Shown: positions 8,541 to 16,699 of the stretch, one piece after another
How positions within the stretch are numbered: position 1 is the first letter of the stretch
Layout: every line of letters starts with the position of its first letter
NCBI GenBank assembly: GCA_002270465.1
Contig: NQOF01000002.1
Span: 434,001-498,000 of the forward strand
Direction of reading: 5' to 3'
Length of the DNA: 64,000 nucleotides
DNA from: Blautia hominis
Lineage (GTDB): Bacteria; Bacillota; Clostridia; Lachnospirales; Lachnospiraceae
Made by a program: the position numbers and the translations under genes
The notes under the pieces: model-generated
The model's database searches: none
What the model was told of the DNA's origin: nothing
The model's input: the letters and a program-made list of their open reading frames with translations, nothing else

Positions 8541-9770
8541 ATGAGAAATAAAAAATGTACAAGCTTATTTTTGACATTCCTGATTGCGAGTCTTACCATA
8601 ACTCCGGTATACGCGTCTGCAACCCAGAAAAAGATTACAGAAGCGGAACAGCAGAAAACTGAGACACAAAGTAATTTGAACGCCTCACAGGATAAGATCA
8701 GCTCTCTGGAAGCCAAAAAAGGTGATCTGGAGGGATACCTTACGGAGTTGAACCAGCAGCTTACGGACCTGAGTAAGAACCTCTCAGATTTACAGGAAAA
8801 GTCAGATGCTAAGCAGGCAGAGTTACAACAGATCGAAGAGGAACTGGATGATGCGAAAGCCCGCAGGGAAGAGCAGTATGAGAGCATGAAGCTTCGTATT
8901 CAGTACATGTATGAGAATGGAAATGATTCGTACATGACCATGCTGACAGAAGCAAAGGACTTTACAGACTTCCTGAACAAGGCAGAGAACATTATGCAGC
9001 TCACAAAGTACGACCGGAAGATGCTGGACCTCTACAAGGAGACACAGCAGGAGATTGAAGACAAAGAAGCCGGTGTGAAAAAAGAGCAGGAAGCGCTTGA
9101 AGAACTGAAGCAGGAAAGTATGGACAAGCAGGCGGAGGTATCCGACTTGGTCAGAAATACATCCAAGCAGATCGATACATACAGCTCACAGATCGACAGT
9201 GAGCAGAGCGCAGCAAAGGAGCTGCTGGAGAAAGTAAATTCCCAGGAAGCCGTGATTGACAGCCTGATGAAACAGCAGAAGGATGAGGAAGCAGCAGCAG
9301 CGCTTGCAGCGCAGAAGGCCCAGGAGGAAGCAGCAAGAAAGGCAGCGCAGGAAGCCGCAGAACAGCAGGCTGCAGAGCAGAGTGCCTCACAGGGATCCTC
9401 CCAGGATTATGACGACGTACAGGAAGAAACTCCTTCCAATACGGAAACTTCACAGGAAAGCACAGAGCAGGAAGATACCTCCTCAGATGATTCCCAAGGA
9501 AAATATCTGGGCAGATTCAGATTGACAGGTTATTGTAACTGTGCTCTCTGCCACGGACAGGGATACACAGCCAGCGGTACGGTTCCCCAGGCGGGAAGGA
9601 CCGTGGCTATGAACGGTATTCCGTTTGGGACAAAGCTTCTGATCAACGGAGGCGTATATGTTGTGGAAGACAGAGGTGTACCTTACGGCAATGTGGATAT
9701 CTACCATGATACACATGACCAGGCACTTTCCTTTGGTGTGGGATATGCGGAAGTATATCAGCTGAATTAA
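8541..9770 (+). CDS. Secreted coiled-coil protein with C-terminal 3D domain
   Basis: 409 residues. A signal peptide (MRNKKCTSLFLTFLIASLTI, likely cleaved after VYASA) precedes a long coiled coil (about 30-245, rich in E, K, Q, L) like the PcsB/CwlO N-terminal module. An Ala/Gln- and Ser/Thr-rich linker (about 250-325) follows. The last 85 residues are a 3D domain: GRFRLTGYCNCALC, TASGTVPQAGRTVAMN, FGTKLLINGGVYVVEDRG and VDIYHDTHDQA, the aspartates that name the family. 3D domains occur in wall hydrolases of the MltA/YabE/Rpf type, so a lytic role in peptidoglycan remodelling is likely. The gene has its own promoter and a terminator. Confidence 0.85.
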   Translation: MRNKKCTSLFLTFLIASLTITPVYASATQKKITEAEQQKTETQSNLNASQDKISSLEAKKGDLEGYLTELNQQLTDLSKNLSDLQEKSDAKQAELQQIEEELDDAKARREEQYESMKLRIQYMYENGNDSYMTMLTEAKDFTDFLNKAENIMQLTKYDRKMLDLYKETQQEIEDKEAGVKKEQEALEELKQESMDKQAEVSDLVRNTSKQIDTYSSQIDSEQSAAKELLEKVNSQEAVIDSLMKQQKDEEAAAALAAQKAQEEAARKAAQEAAEQQAAEQSASQGSSQDYDDVQEETPSNTETSQESTEQEDTSSDDSQGKYLGRFRLTGYCNCALCHGQGYTASGTVPQAGRTVAMNGIPFGTKLLINGGVYVVEDRGVPYGNVDIYHDTHDQALSFGVGYAEVYQLN

Positions 9771-9775
9771 AAAAT

Positions 9776-9819
9776 ATCTCCGTACAGGCGTTTAGAAGCG
9801 TTATGTACGGAGATTTTTT
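9776..9819 (+). terminator. Rho-independent terminator of the 3D-domain protein gene
   Basis: ATCTCCGTACA (9776-9786) pairs perfectly with TGTACGGAGAT (9804-9814), followed by TTTTTT. It lies 5 nt after the stop codon. Confidence 0.88.
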
Positions 9820-9853
9820 ACTGTATGAGAAAGTGTTCCCCGGAAAAAGATTA

Positions 9854-9897
9854 AAAAAGCTGTACAAAACCGTATGACGGGCATTGTACAGCTTTTT
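9854..9897. terminator. Bidirectional terminator between convergent genes
   Basis: A 14-bp perfect stem AAAAAGCTGTACAA / TTGTACAGCTTTTT with T-runs on both strands. It suits termination of prs (minus strand, ending at 9951) and backs up the plus-strand terminator just before it. Confidence 0.82.
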
Positions 9898-9950
9898 GCT
9901 TTTCGGGCAGAACACCAAACTTTCAGAGTTTGGTTTCTATGATTTTATGT

Positions 9951-11117
9951 TTAGGAAAAACGGTTCAGCAGCTTATTGATCTTCTTTGTTGTAGAGCGAA
10001 CCTTTTCTACGGACAGGTCATGGTTCAGAATGTCCATAATGCTTGCCAGATATTTGCTCATATCAGCTTCCAGATAGTAAGGACGGTTCAAAAGATCCGG
10101 GTTCCTGTAATTCAGGTTGGTGGTGATGACACGGTAAATATACTCTTTTTCAAAGTAGTCATCAAATTTTTCCAGACCGTCAGTGAAAAGTCCGAAGGTA
10201 GTGCAGACAATGACCCGCCTTGCCTTCCTGTCCTTTAACTGTTTTGCCACATCCAGCATGCTTTCCCCTGAGGAGATCATGTCATCAATGACGATCACGT
10301 CTTTTCCTTCCACGGAATCACCTAAAAATTCATGGGCCACGATGGGGTTCCTGCCGTTAATAACGGTAGAGTAGTCCCGGCGTTTGTAGAACATACCCAT
10401 ATCCACACCCAGAATATTGGAGAAGTAAACCGCGCGCTGCATAGCACCCTCATCCGGGCTGATGATCATCAGGTGCTCGTTGTCGATCTTAAAGTCGTCA
10501 ATGGAAGCACACAGTGTCTTCAGGAACTGATAGGTGGGCATAAAATTGTCAAATCCTGAGAGGGGAATCGAGTTCTGTACCCGCGGATCGTGGGCGTCAA
10601 AGGTGATGATATTGGATACACCCATCTGCACCAGTTCCTGCAGAGCCAGAGCACAGTCCAGGGATTCCCTTTTGCTTCTCTTGTGCTGACGGCTTTCGTA
10701 GAGGAACGGCATGATAACATTGATCCTGTGTGCTTTTCCTGTAGCAGTGGCGATAATACGTTTTAAATCCTGGTAGTGGTCATCCGGGGACATGTGGTTT
10801 ACATGTCCGCTGACTTTATAAGTCAGGCTGTGATTGCACACATCTACCATAATAAAGAGGTCCGTGCCGCGCACGGATTCATTGATGATGCCCTTCGCTT
10901 CACCTGAGCCGAAGCGCGGACACTTGCAGTCAAGTAAAAAAGTATCTGCTGTATAACCGCGGAAATTAAGTCCGGACTGATTGTGAGAATCTAATTCCTT
11001 TCTGAATTGTACCAGATGGGAATCCACCTGCTGGGCCAGCTCGCCACAGCTGTCCAGGGCTGCTATTTTAATAGGAGCCACCGGAATGGACTTCTCCAGT
11101 AAACTGATATTGACCAT
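9951..11117 (-). CDS. prs: Ribose-phosphate pyrophosphokinase (PRPP synthetase)
   Basis: 388 residues, longer than the usual ~315. It makes PRPP from ribose-5-phosphate and ATP for nucleotide, histidine and tryptophan synthesis. Recognisable blocks are DLFIMVDVCNH, HRINVIMPFLYESRQHKRSK (flexible-loop region), the FDAHDPRVQNSIPL segment, MIISPDEGAMQRA and the PRPP-binding loop KDVIVIDDMISSGESMLDVA. Length variation lies mainly in the N-terminal ~70 residues and the C-terminus; this long form is what I associate with Lachnospiraceae. GGAGG precedes the ATG and a promoter lies upstream. Confidence 0.93.
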   Translation of the reverse strand: MVNISLLEKSIPVAPIKIAALDSCGELAQQVDSHLVQFRKELDSHNQSGLNFRGYTADTFLLDCKCPRFGSGEAKGIINESVRGTDLFIMVDVCNHSLTYKVSGHVNHMSPDDHYQDLKRIIATATGKAHRINVIMPFLYESRQHKRSKRESLDCALALQELVQMGVSNIITFDAHDPRVQNSIPLSGFDNFMPTYQFLKTLCASIDDFKIDNEHLMIISPDEGAMQRAVYFSNILGVDMGMFYKRRDYSTVINGRNPIVAHEFLGDSVEGKDVIVIDDMISSGESMLDVAKQLKDRKARRVIVCTTFGLFTDGLEKFDDYFEKEYIYRVITTNLNYRNPDLLNRPYYLEADMSKYLASIMDILNHDLSVEKVRSTTKKINKLLNRFS

Positions 11118-11161
11118 AATGACCTCCGTTAGAGTTTTTTTGACATATAATTACACATTAA

Positions 11162-11191
11162 GTTATAACATCTGAAAGTGAGCAGCGTCAA
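11162..11191 (-). promoter_or_regulatory. Promoter of prs
   Basis: On the minus strand, TTGACG (complement of 11186-11191), an 18-bp spacer and TATAAC (complement of 11162-11167), about 45 nt before the prs start codon. Confidence 0.6.
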
Positions 11192-11199
11192 GGAAATTA

Positions 11200-11228
11200 T
11201 TGCTTTTTTTATGCTTTATTGGTATGAT
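11200..11228 (+). promoter_or_regulatory. Promoter of the DUF512-der operon
   Basis: TTGCTT, a 17-bp spacer and TATGAT, about 48 nt before the GTG start at 11276. It lies back to back with the prs promoter. Confidence 0.5.
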
Positions 11229-11275
11229 AATAAATAGCGGGCATAAAATGACCCGTTTAGAAATGAGGAGAAATT

Positions 11276-12658
11276 GTGAAAAAATGCAGACATATCATCC
11301 GGGAAGTGGAAGCCGGAAGCATTGCCGAGGAGCTGGAACTGGCTTGTGGGGATGAACTTCTGTCGATCAACGGACAGGAGATTGAGGATGTCTTTGACTA
11401 TCACTACCTGGTGAATGATGAGTATATAGAGGTTCTTGTGCGGAAAGCTGACGGCGAGGAATGGGAGCTGGAGGTGGAAAAGGAGTACGAGGAGGATCTG
11501 GGAATCGTATTTGAGAGCAGTCTCATGGATGAGTACCGTTCCTGCAGCAATAAATGCGTCTTCTGTTTTATTGACCAAATGCCTCCGGGTATGAGAGAGA
11601 CCCTCTATTTTAAAGATGATGATACCCGTTTGTCATTCCTACAGGGAAACTATGTGACGCTCACAAATATGAGTGACCATGATATTGACAGGATCATCCG
11701 TTATCATCTTGGCCCCATTAATATTTCTTTCCATACGACCAATCCAAAGCTCCGCTGCCAGATGCTCCACAACCGTTTTGCCGGGGATATTTTCCCCAAG
11801 GTACAGAGGCTGTATGAGGCTGGAATTGAGATGAACGGGCAGATCGTACTGTGTAAAGGACTGAATGACGGCAAAGAACTTGAGAGGAGCATTGAGGAGC
11901 TGGCAGGCTATCTGCCTCATCTGAAAAGCGTCTCTGTGGTGCCGGTAGGATTGAGCAAATACAGGGATGGGCTGTACCCTTTGGAGCCGTTTGGAAAAGA
12001 AGAGGCACAAAATGTCATTTCCCTGATTGAAACATGGCAGAAACGGTTATATGAAGAATATGGCTTACATTTTATCCACGCAAGTGATGAGTGGTATCTG
12101 ACTGCCGAAAGAGAGCTGCCCCCTGAGGAAAATTATGACGGCTACCTGCAGCTCGAAAATGGTGTGGGAATGCTGCGGCTGTTGGAGAGTGAAGTGCAGG
12201 AGGCCATGAAAAACCTTTCCGGGGACGAAAGAAAGCTGGAGGTATCTTTTGCCACCGGTCAACTGGCATATCCCTTTATCCGCAGATACGCGGATCAGGT
12301 GGAAAAGTGCTATCCTTATGTTAAGATCCATGGCTACTGTGTGGAGAACCGTTTCTTTGGGGAAAAGATCACGGTGTCAGGGCTTTTGACCGGACAGGAT
12401 ATCATGGAACAGCTTCAGGGCAGGCCTCTCGGGGAATACCTGCTGCTGCCCTGTAATCTGCTCAGAAGCGGTGAGAATGTGTTTCTCGATGATGTGACCG
12501 TAGAGCAGGTGGAAAAACAGTTAAATACTCCCGTTAAAATAGTGGAAGAGGACGGCGCCTCCCTGGTGTCGGCACTTCTGGAAAAAGAAGCGGGAAGAGC
12601 ACATAGAAGGAGACAGATGTATGAGCAAACCGATCGTAGCAATCGTTGGACGACCTAA
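11276..12658 (+). CDS. DUF512 family protein with PDZ and radical-SAM-like cysteine motif
   Basis: 460 residues from a GTG start with GAGGAG 5 nt upstream. Residues 5-60 resemble a PDZ domain ([21 protein letters not shown]). A CxxxCxxC triad (Cys90, Cys94, Cys97, in [18 protein letters not shown]) follows, then a TIM-barrel-like region ([15 protein letters not shown]) and the C-terminal DUF512 region ([15 protein letters not shown]). The family is annotated as a putative iron-sulfur radical SAM oxidoreductase without proven reaction. In many clostridia it sits just upstream of der, as here; the 3' end overlaps der by 38 nt, implying tight co-expression. Confidence 0.88.
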   Translation: MKKCRHIIREVEAGSIAEELELACGDELLSINGQEIEDVFDYHYLVNDEYIEVLVRKADGEEWELEVEKEYEEDLGIVFESSLMDEYRSCSNKCVFCFIDQMPPGMRETLYFKDDDTRLSFLQGNYVTLTNMSDHDIDRIIRYHLGPINISFHTTNPKLRCQMLHNRFAGDIFPKVQRLYEAGIEMNGQIVLCKGLNDGKELERSIEELAGYLPHLKSVSVVPVGLSKYRDGLYPLEPFGKEEAQNVISLIETWQKRLYEEYGLHFIHASDEWYLTAERELPPEENYDGYLQLENGVGMLRLLESEVQEAMKNLSGDERKLEVSFATGQLAYPFIRRYADQVEKCYPYVKIHGYCVENRFFGEKITVSGLLTGQDIMEQLQGRPLGEYLLLPCNLLRSGENVFLDDVTVEQVEKQLNTPVKIVEEDGASLVSALLEKEAGRAHRRRQMYEQTDRSNRWTT

Positions 12659-13946
12659 TGTGGGAAAATCCACACTTTTTAACGCCCTGGCAGGAGAGAA
12701 GATTTCCATTGTAAAGGATACGCCGGGCGTGACCAGGGACCGTATATATGCGGATGTGAACTGGCTGGATAAATCCTTTACTCTGATAGACACCGGCGGT
12801 ATCGAGCCGGACAGCAAGGACATTATCCTTTCACAGATGCGGGAACAGGCACAGATCGCCATTGATACCGCGGACGTGATCATTTTCATCACCGATGTGC
12901 GCCAGGGGCTGGTGGATTCAGATGCCAAGGTGGCAGATATGCTCAGGAGAAGCGGCAAACCCGTGGTTCTGGTGGTAAATAAAGTGGACAACTTTGACAA
13001 GTTTATTATGGATACCTACGAATTTTACAATCTGGGTATCGGAGAGCCGGTGCCTATCTCCTCCACAGGAAAGCTGGGTATTGGTGATATGCTGGAAAAA
13101 GTGGTGGAGTATTTTGATGAGGATGCAGAGGACGGCGATGAGGAAGAGATTCCGAAAATCGCGGTGGTGGGAAAACCAAATGTGGGAAAATCCTCTCTCA
13201 TCAACAAGATGATCGGAGAATCCCGTGTCATCGTATCCGACATTGCGGGAACCACCAGGGATGCCATTGATACCAGGGTGGAATGGAAGGACAGAGAATA
13301 CATTTTTATTGACACGGCAGGACTGAGAAGAAAGAGCAAGATTAAAGAGGAGCTGGAACGTTACAGCATTATCCGTACCGTGACGGCCGTGGAGCGTGCG
13401 GATGTGGTCGTTATGATGATTGATGCCACAGAGGGCGTGACAGAACAGGATGCCAAGATTGCAGGAATTGCCCACGAGAGAGGCAAGGGAGTCATCATTG
13501 CCGTGAATAAGTGGGATGCCATCGAGAAAAACGATAAAACGATATACAAATTCACAGATAAAGTAAGGGAAGTGTTGTCCTACATGCCCTATGCGGAGAT
13601 CATTTTCATATCCGCTGAGACAGGACAGAGGATCCCCAAGCTGTTTGAGACCATTGATATGGTGCTTGAGAATCAGACTTTAAGAGTCCAGACAGGTGTG
13701 CTCAATGAGATCATGACAGAGGCTGTGGCAATGCAGCAGCCGCCCTCTGACAAAGGAAAACGCCTGAAGCTGTTTTATATTACACAGGTGGCGGTTAAGC
13801 CTCCTACCTTCGTTATTTTTGTCAATGATAAAGAGCTGATGCATTTCTCCTACACCAGATACCTGGAGAATAAAATCAGAGATACCTTTGGATTTAAGGG
13901 AACATCCCTGAAATTCATCATAAGGGAACGCAAAGAAAAGGAGTAG
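12621..13946 (+). CDS. der: Ribosome biogenesis GTPase Der (EngA)
   Basis: 441 residues. The tandem GTPase layout is clear: domain 1 [12 protein letters not shown] (8-19), [16 protein letters not shown]; domain 2 [12 protein letters not shown] (about 184), [14 protein letters not shown]; and a C-terminal KH-like domain ending [10 protein letters not shown]. It is needed for 50S maturation. The start overlaps the DUF512 gene. plsY and gpsA follow at short spacing, the usual clostridial order. Confidence 0.97.
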   Translation: MSKPIVAIVGRPNVGKSTLFNALAGEKISIVKDTPGVTRDRIYADVNWLDKSFTLIDTGGIEPDSKDIILSQMREQAQIAIDTADVIIFITDVRQGLVDSDAKVADMLRRSGKPVVLVVNKVDNFDKFIMDTYEFYNLGIGEPVPISSTGKLGIGDMLEKVVEYFDEDAEDGDEEEIPKIAVVGKPNVGKSSLINKMIGESRVIVSDIAGTTRDAIDTRVEWKDREYIFIDTAGLRRKSKIKEELERYSIIRTVTAVERADVVVMMIDATEGVTEQDAKIAGIAHERGKGVIIAVNKWDAIEKNDKTIYKFTDKVREVLSYMPYAEIIFISAETGQRIPKLFETIDMVLENQTLRVQTGVLNEIMTEAVAMQQPPSDKGKRLKLFYITQVAVKPPTFVIFVNDKELMHFSYTRYLENKIRDTFGFKGTSLKFIIRERKEKE

Positions 13947-13954
13947 GATGACAA

Positions 13955-14596
13955 ATGCTGGTACGAATTGTGAGTCTGCTGATCGGTTATGCGTTTGGTC
14001 TGTTCCAGACCTCTTATATTTACGGAAGAAAAAATGGAATTGATATCCGGGAACACGGAAGCGGGAATGCGGGGACAACAAATGCGCTCCGCACCCTGGG
14101 CAAGAAGGCAGGAGCTGTTACTCTTTTGGGGGACTGCCTGAAATGTGCCCTGGCGATCCTGGCGGTCTATCTGCTTTTCGGCAGCAGCCACCCTCAGCTG
14201 GTAAGGCTGCTGGAGCTGTATGCCGGTGCAGGATGTATACTGGGACATAACTTTCCCTTCTATCTGCGCTTTAAGGGGGGGAAGGGGATTGCGGCCTCTG
14301 TCGGGCTGGTGGCAGCTTTTGACTGGCGGTTATTTTTGATCTGTGCGGTTGTGTTCTTTACGGCATTTTTCCTGAGCCACTATGTGTCTCTGGGGTCTCT
14401 GCTGGCATATTTCTTTTTCGCTGTGGGCGTGATCGTATCAGGACAGATAGGCAGGTATGATGTGGACCCGGGAGTTCTCCACGAGATGTACATACTGGCA
14501 CTGCTTTTGATGGCGCTGGCTTTCTGGCGGCACAGACAGAACATTGTGCGTCTGATCCGCGGAAATGAGAATAAGATTTTTCTGGGAAAACATTAA
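13955..14596 (+). CDS. plsY: Glycerol-3-phosphate acyltransferase (acyl-phosphate dependent)
   Basis: 213 residues, polytopic. PlsY motifs are present: SYIYGRKNGIDIREHGSGN (motif 1), GHNFPFYLRFKGGKGIA (motif 2) and a glycine-containing third block. It transfers an acyl group from acyl-phosphate to glycerol-3-phosphate, the first step of phospholipid synthesis, at the membrane. The next gene, gpsA, makes the substrate. A dispersed repeat element lies between them. Confidence 0.94.
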   Translation: MLVRIVSLLIGYAFGLFQTSYIYGRKNGIDIREHGSGNAGTTNALRTLGKKAGAVTLLGDCLKCALAILAVYLLFGSSHPQLVRLLELYAGAGCILGHNFPFYLRFKGGKGIAASVGLVAAFDWRLFLICAVVFFTAFFLSHYVSLGSLLAYFFFAVGVIVSGQIGRYDVDPGVLHEMYILALLLMALAFWRHRQNIVRLIRGNENKIFLGKH

Positions 14597-14606
14597 GTGA
14601 TTATTT

Positions 14607-14740
14607 GTAACGATTCAGTAGGTCTGTGCATTTACTGCGCTGACCGTAAGAAAGTGTACCACGGCCAAGCAAAAATCCTATCGTAAAAGGCGATTCTGCA
14701 TGGATTTTTGCCTGTAACTGTGAGGGTACTGAACGGTTAC
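14607..14740 (+). repeat. Dispersed element family A, copy A1
   Basis: 134 nt bounded by imperfect terminal inverted repeats GTAACGATTCAGTA and TACTGAACGGTTAC. It has the shared core CTGTGCATTTACTGCGCTGA followed by CCGTAAGAAA, and an internal perfect 10-bp inverted repeat GCAAAAATCC / GGATTTTTGC. It sits between plsY and gpsA and ends 12 nt before the gpsA ribosome site. Related copies are at 40368-40500 (minus) and 50538-50666 (plus). Confidence 0.8.
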
Positions 14741-14761
14741 GATTATTTTATGGAGGATAGC

Positions 14762-15772
14762 ATGGCAAAAGTAAGTGTGATTGGAGCAGGGAGCTGGGGA
14801 ACCGCCCTGTCCATGCTGCTTTGCGGCAACGGACATGACACGGTTTTGTGGTCTCACAGGGAGGAACAGGCAGAAGAACTGCGAAGGACAAGGGAGCATA
14901 AGACTAAGCTGCCCGGTGTCAGGCTGCCGGAGGAGATTTGTATAACCAGCAGTCTTAAGGAGGCGCTGGAGGGGAAAGATGTGATCGTCATGGCAGTGCC
15001 CTCCGTGGCAGTCCGGGCCACCGCGAGAAAGATGAACCCTTTTATCCGCTACGGGCAGCTCATTGTGAATGTGGCAAAGGGGATTGAGGAGCATACCCTT
15101 ACCACCCTCACGGATATGATAGAGGAGGAAATCCCCAATTCTCAGGCATGTGTTCTCTCAGGACCAAGCCACGCGGAGGAGGTAAGCAGGAATCTGCCCA
15201 CAACCTGCGTGGTGGGGGCAAAACGGAAAGAGACTGCGGAATATCTGCAGAATATTTTTATGAGTCCTGCATTCCGTGTATATATCAGCCCGGATATGCT
15301 GGGTATTGAATTGGGGGGAGCCCTGAAAAATGTCATTGCCCTGGCTGCGGGAACCGCGGATGGTCTGGGATACGGGGATAACACAAAAGCAGCGCTGATC
15401 ACCCGCGGAATGGCGGAGATCGCAAGACTGGGAATTGCCATGGGAGCGCGCCCGGATACCTTTTACGGACTTTCCGGGATCGGCGATCTGATCGTTACCT
15501 GCGCCAGTGTTCACAGCCGTAACCGCAAAGCCGGATTTCTCATGGGGCAGGGGCGTTCCATGGAGGAAGCAATGGATGAGGTGAATATGGTGGTGGAAGG
15601 TGTCTTCTCCGCAAAGGCTGGAAGGGAACTTGCAGAGAAATACAAAGTGGAAATGCCTATCATAGAACAGGTAAACCGGGTACTTTTCGAGGGAAAGACT
15701 CCGGCGGAAGCAGTATCTGACCTGATGGTGAGAGACAAGAAAATTGAATCCTGGGACGGCAGTTGGAAATGA
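14762..15772 (+). CDS. gpsA: NAD(P)H-dependent glycerol-3-phosphate dehydrogenase
   Basis: 336 residues. It reduces dihydroxyacetone phosphate to sn-glycerol-3-phosphate for lipid synthesis. The Rossmann loop VIGAGSWGTALSMLL is at the N-terminus; VNVAKGIE, LSGPSHAEEVSR, the catalytic-lysine segment ELGGALKNVIALAAG and RGMAEIARLG follow. The open frame extends upstream, but the ATG at 14762 has GGAGG 5-6 nt upstream and gives the canonical N-terminus. In Bacillus and clostridia spoIVA lies close downstream; here it is 32 kb away. Confidence 0.97.
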   Translation: MAKVSVIGAGSWGTALSMLLCGNGHDTVLWSHREEQAEELRRTREHKTKLPGVRLPEEICITSSLKEALEGKDVIVMAVPSVAVRATARKMNPFIRYGQLIVNVAKGIEEHTLTTLTDMIEEEIPNSQACVLSGPSHAEEVSRNLPTTCVVGAKRKETAEYLQNIFMSPAFRVYISPDMLGIELGGALKNVIALAAGTADGLGYGDNTKAALITRGMAEIARLGIAMGARPDTFYGLSGIGDLIVTCASVHSRNRKAGFLMGQGRSMEEAMDEVNMVVEGVFSAKAGRELAEKYKVEMPIIEQVNRVLFEGKTPAEAVSDLMVRDKKIESWDGSWK

Positions 15773-15794
15773 GGGCGCAGTATGCCCTCATTTC
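15766..15794 (+). terminator. Terminator of gpsA
   Basis: GAAATGAGGGC and GCCCTCATTTC form an 11-bp perfect stem with a 7-nt loop. The 5' arm includes the gpsA stop codon. The tail TTCCTTTCT is a short U-rich tract. Confidence 0.65.
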
Positions 15795-15846
15795 CTTTCT
15801 AAAGAATTCTTTAGAGAACGTTAAGAAAAGTTTTCGGATTTCCAAA

Positions 15847-15896
15847 TTGACAATTTAAGATTTGTGATGTATGGTTGTACTAATGATGTAGTACAA
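15847..15896 (+). promoter_or_regulatory. Promoter with palindromic operator for the ABC exporter
   Basis: TTGACA (15847-15852), a 17-bp spacer and TATGGT (15870-15875). Immediately downstream is a perfect 8-bp inverted repeat TTGTACTA / TAGTACAA (15875-15882, 15889-15896) with a 6-nt centre, placed over the predicted start site. This is a typical repressor position. The TGTACTA/TAGTACA form resembles operators of YtrA-type GntR regulators, but no such regulator is nearby. Confidence 0.6.
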
Positions 15897-15940
15897 TTAA
15901 AATTGCACTGCATTTGGAAGATGCAGGGGAGGATGTGTGT

Positions 15941-16699
15941 ATGGAAAACTATACAGAAATGAAAAGAGAAGAAACAGTGCAGAATCTGATACAGCTCTCC
16001 GGAATCTGCAAAATATACAATCCGGGTGAAAATGAAGTGCGGGCGTTGGATCATGTGGACCTGCAGATTGATGAGGGGGAATTTGTGGCGATCATCGGGC
16101 AGTCCGGTTCAGGCAAATCCACACTCATGAATATGCTGGGCTGTCTGGATGTGCCCTCGGAAGGGTCTTACTGCCTTCACGGACAGGATGTATCTCACCT
16201 GAGAGATAACCAGCTGTCAGAAATCCGCAACAGGGAGATTGGATTTATCTTTCAGGGATTTAATCTGATCGCCAATCTGAATGCGCTGGAGAATGTTGAG
16301 CTTCCTCTTATCTACAGAGGTCTTGGCAGACAGAAGAGAAGGCAGCTTTCCCAGGAGGCCCTTAAAATGGTGGGGCTGGAGAACCGTATGGACCACAAGC
16401 CATCTGAGATGTCCGGCGGACAGCAGCAGAGAGTTGCCATAGCAAGGGCCATAGCGGCCAGGCCGCCGGTGATCCTGGCAGATGAGCCCACGGGTAATCT
16501 GGATTCCGCATCCAGCAAGGAAATCCTGCAGATTTTAAAAGAGCTGCACAATGAGGGCAGAACCGTGATCCTGATCACCCACGATGACGGTATAGCCGCA
16601 CAGGCACGCCGTATCATCCGTATTATGGATGGAAAAATTGAGTCAGACAGATTAAATGAGCATTATGAGGAAGGAGCACATCATGTTGAGAAAGAATAA
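15941..16699 (+). CDS. MacB-like ABC transporter ATP-binding protein
   Basis: 252 residues. It carries Walker [10 protein letters not shown], the Q-loop FIFQGFNLI, signature [15 protein letters not shown], Walker [13 protein letters not shown] and a switch histidine in ITHDDG. The LolD/MacB-type class is indicated by [12 protein letters not shown]. Upstream in-frame starts exist, but ATG 15941 follows GGGGAGG by 8 nt. It forms an operon with the adaptor and permease downstream and likely energises export of a peptide, antibiotic or lipid-linked substrate. The substrate is unknown. Confidence 0.93.
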   Translation: MENYTEMKREETVQNLIQLSGICKIYNPGENEVRALDHVDLQIDEGEFVAIIGQSGSGKSTLMNMLGCLDVPSEGSYCLHGQDVSHLRDNQLSEIRNREIGFIFQGFNLIANLNALENVELPLIYRGLGRQKRRQLSQEALKMVGLENRMDHKPSEMSGGQQQRVAIARAIAARPPVILADEPTGNLDSASSKEILQILKELHNEGRTVILITHDDGIAAQARRIIRIMDGKIESDRLNEHYEEGAHHVEKE

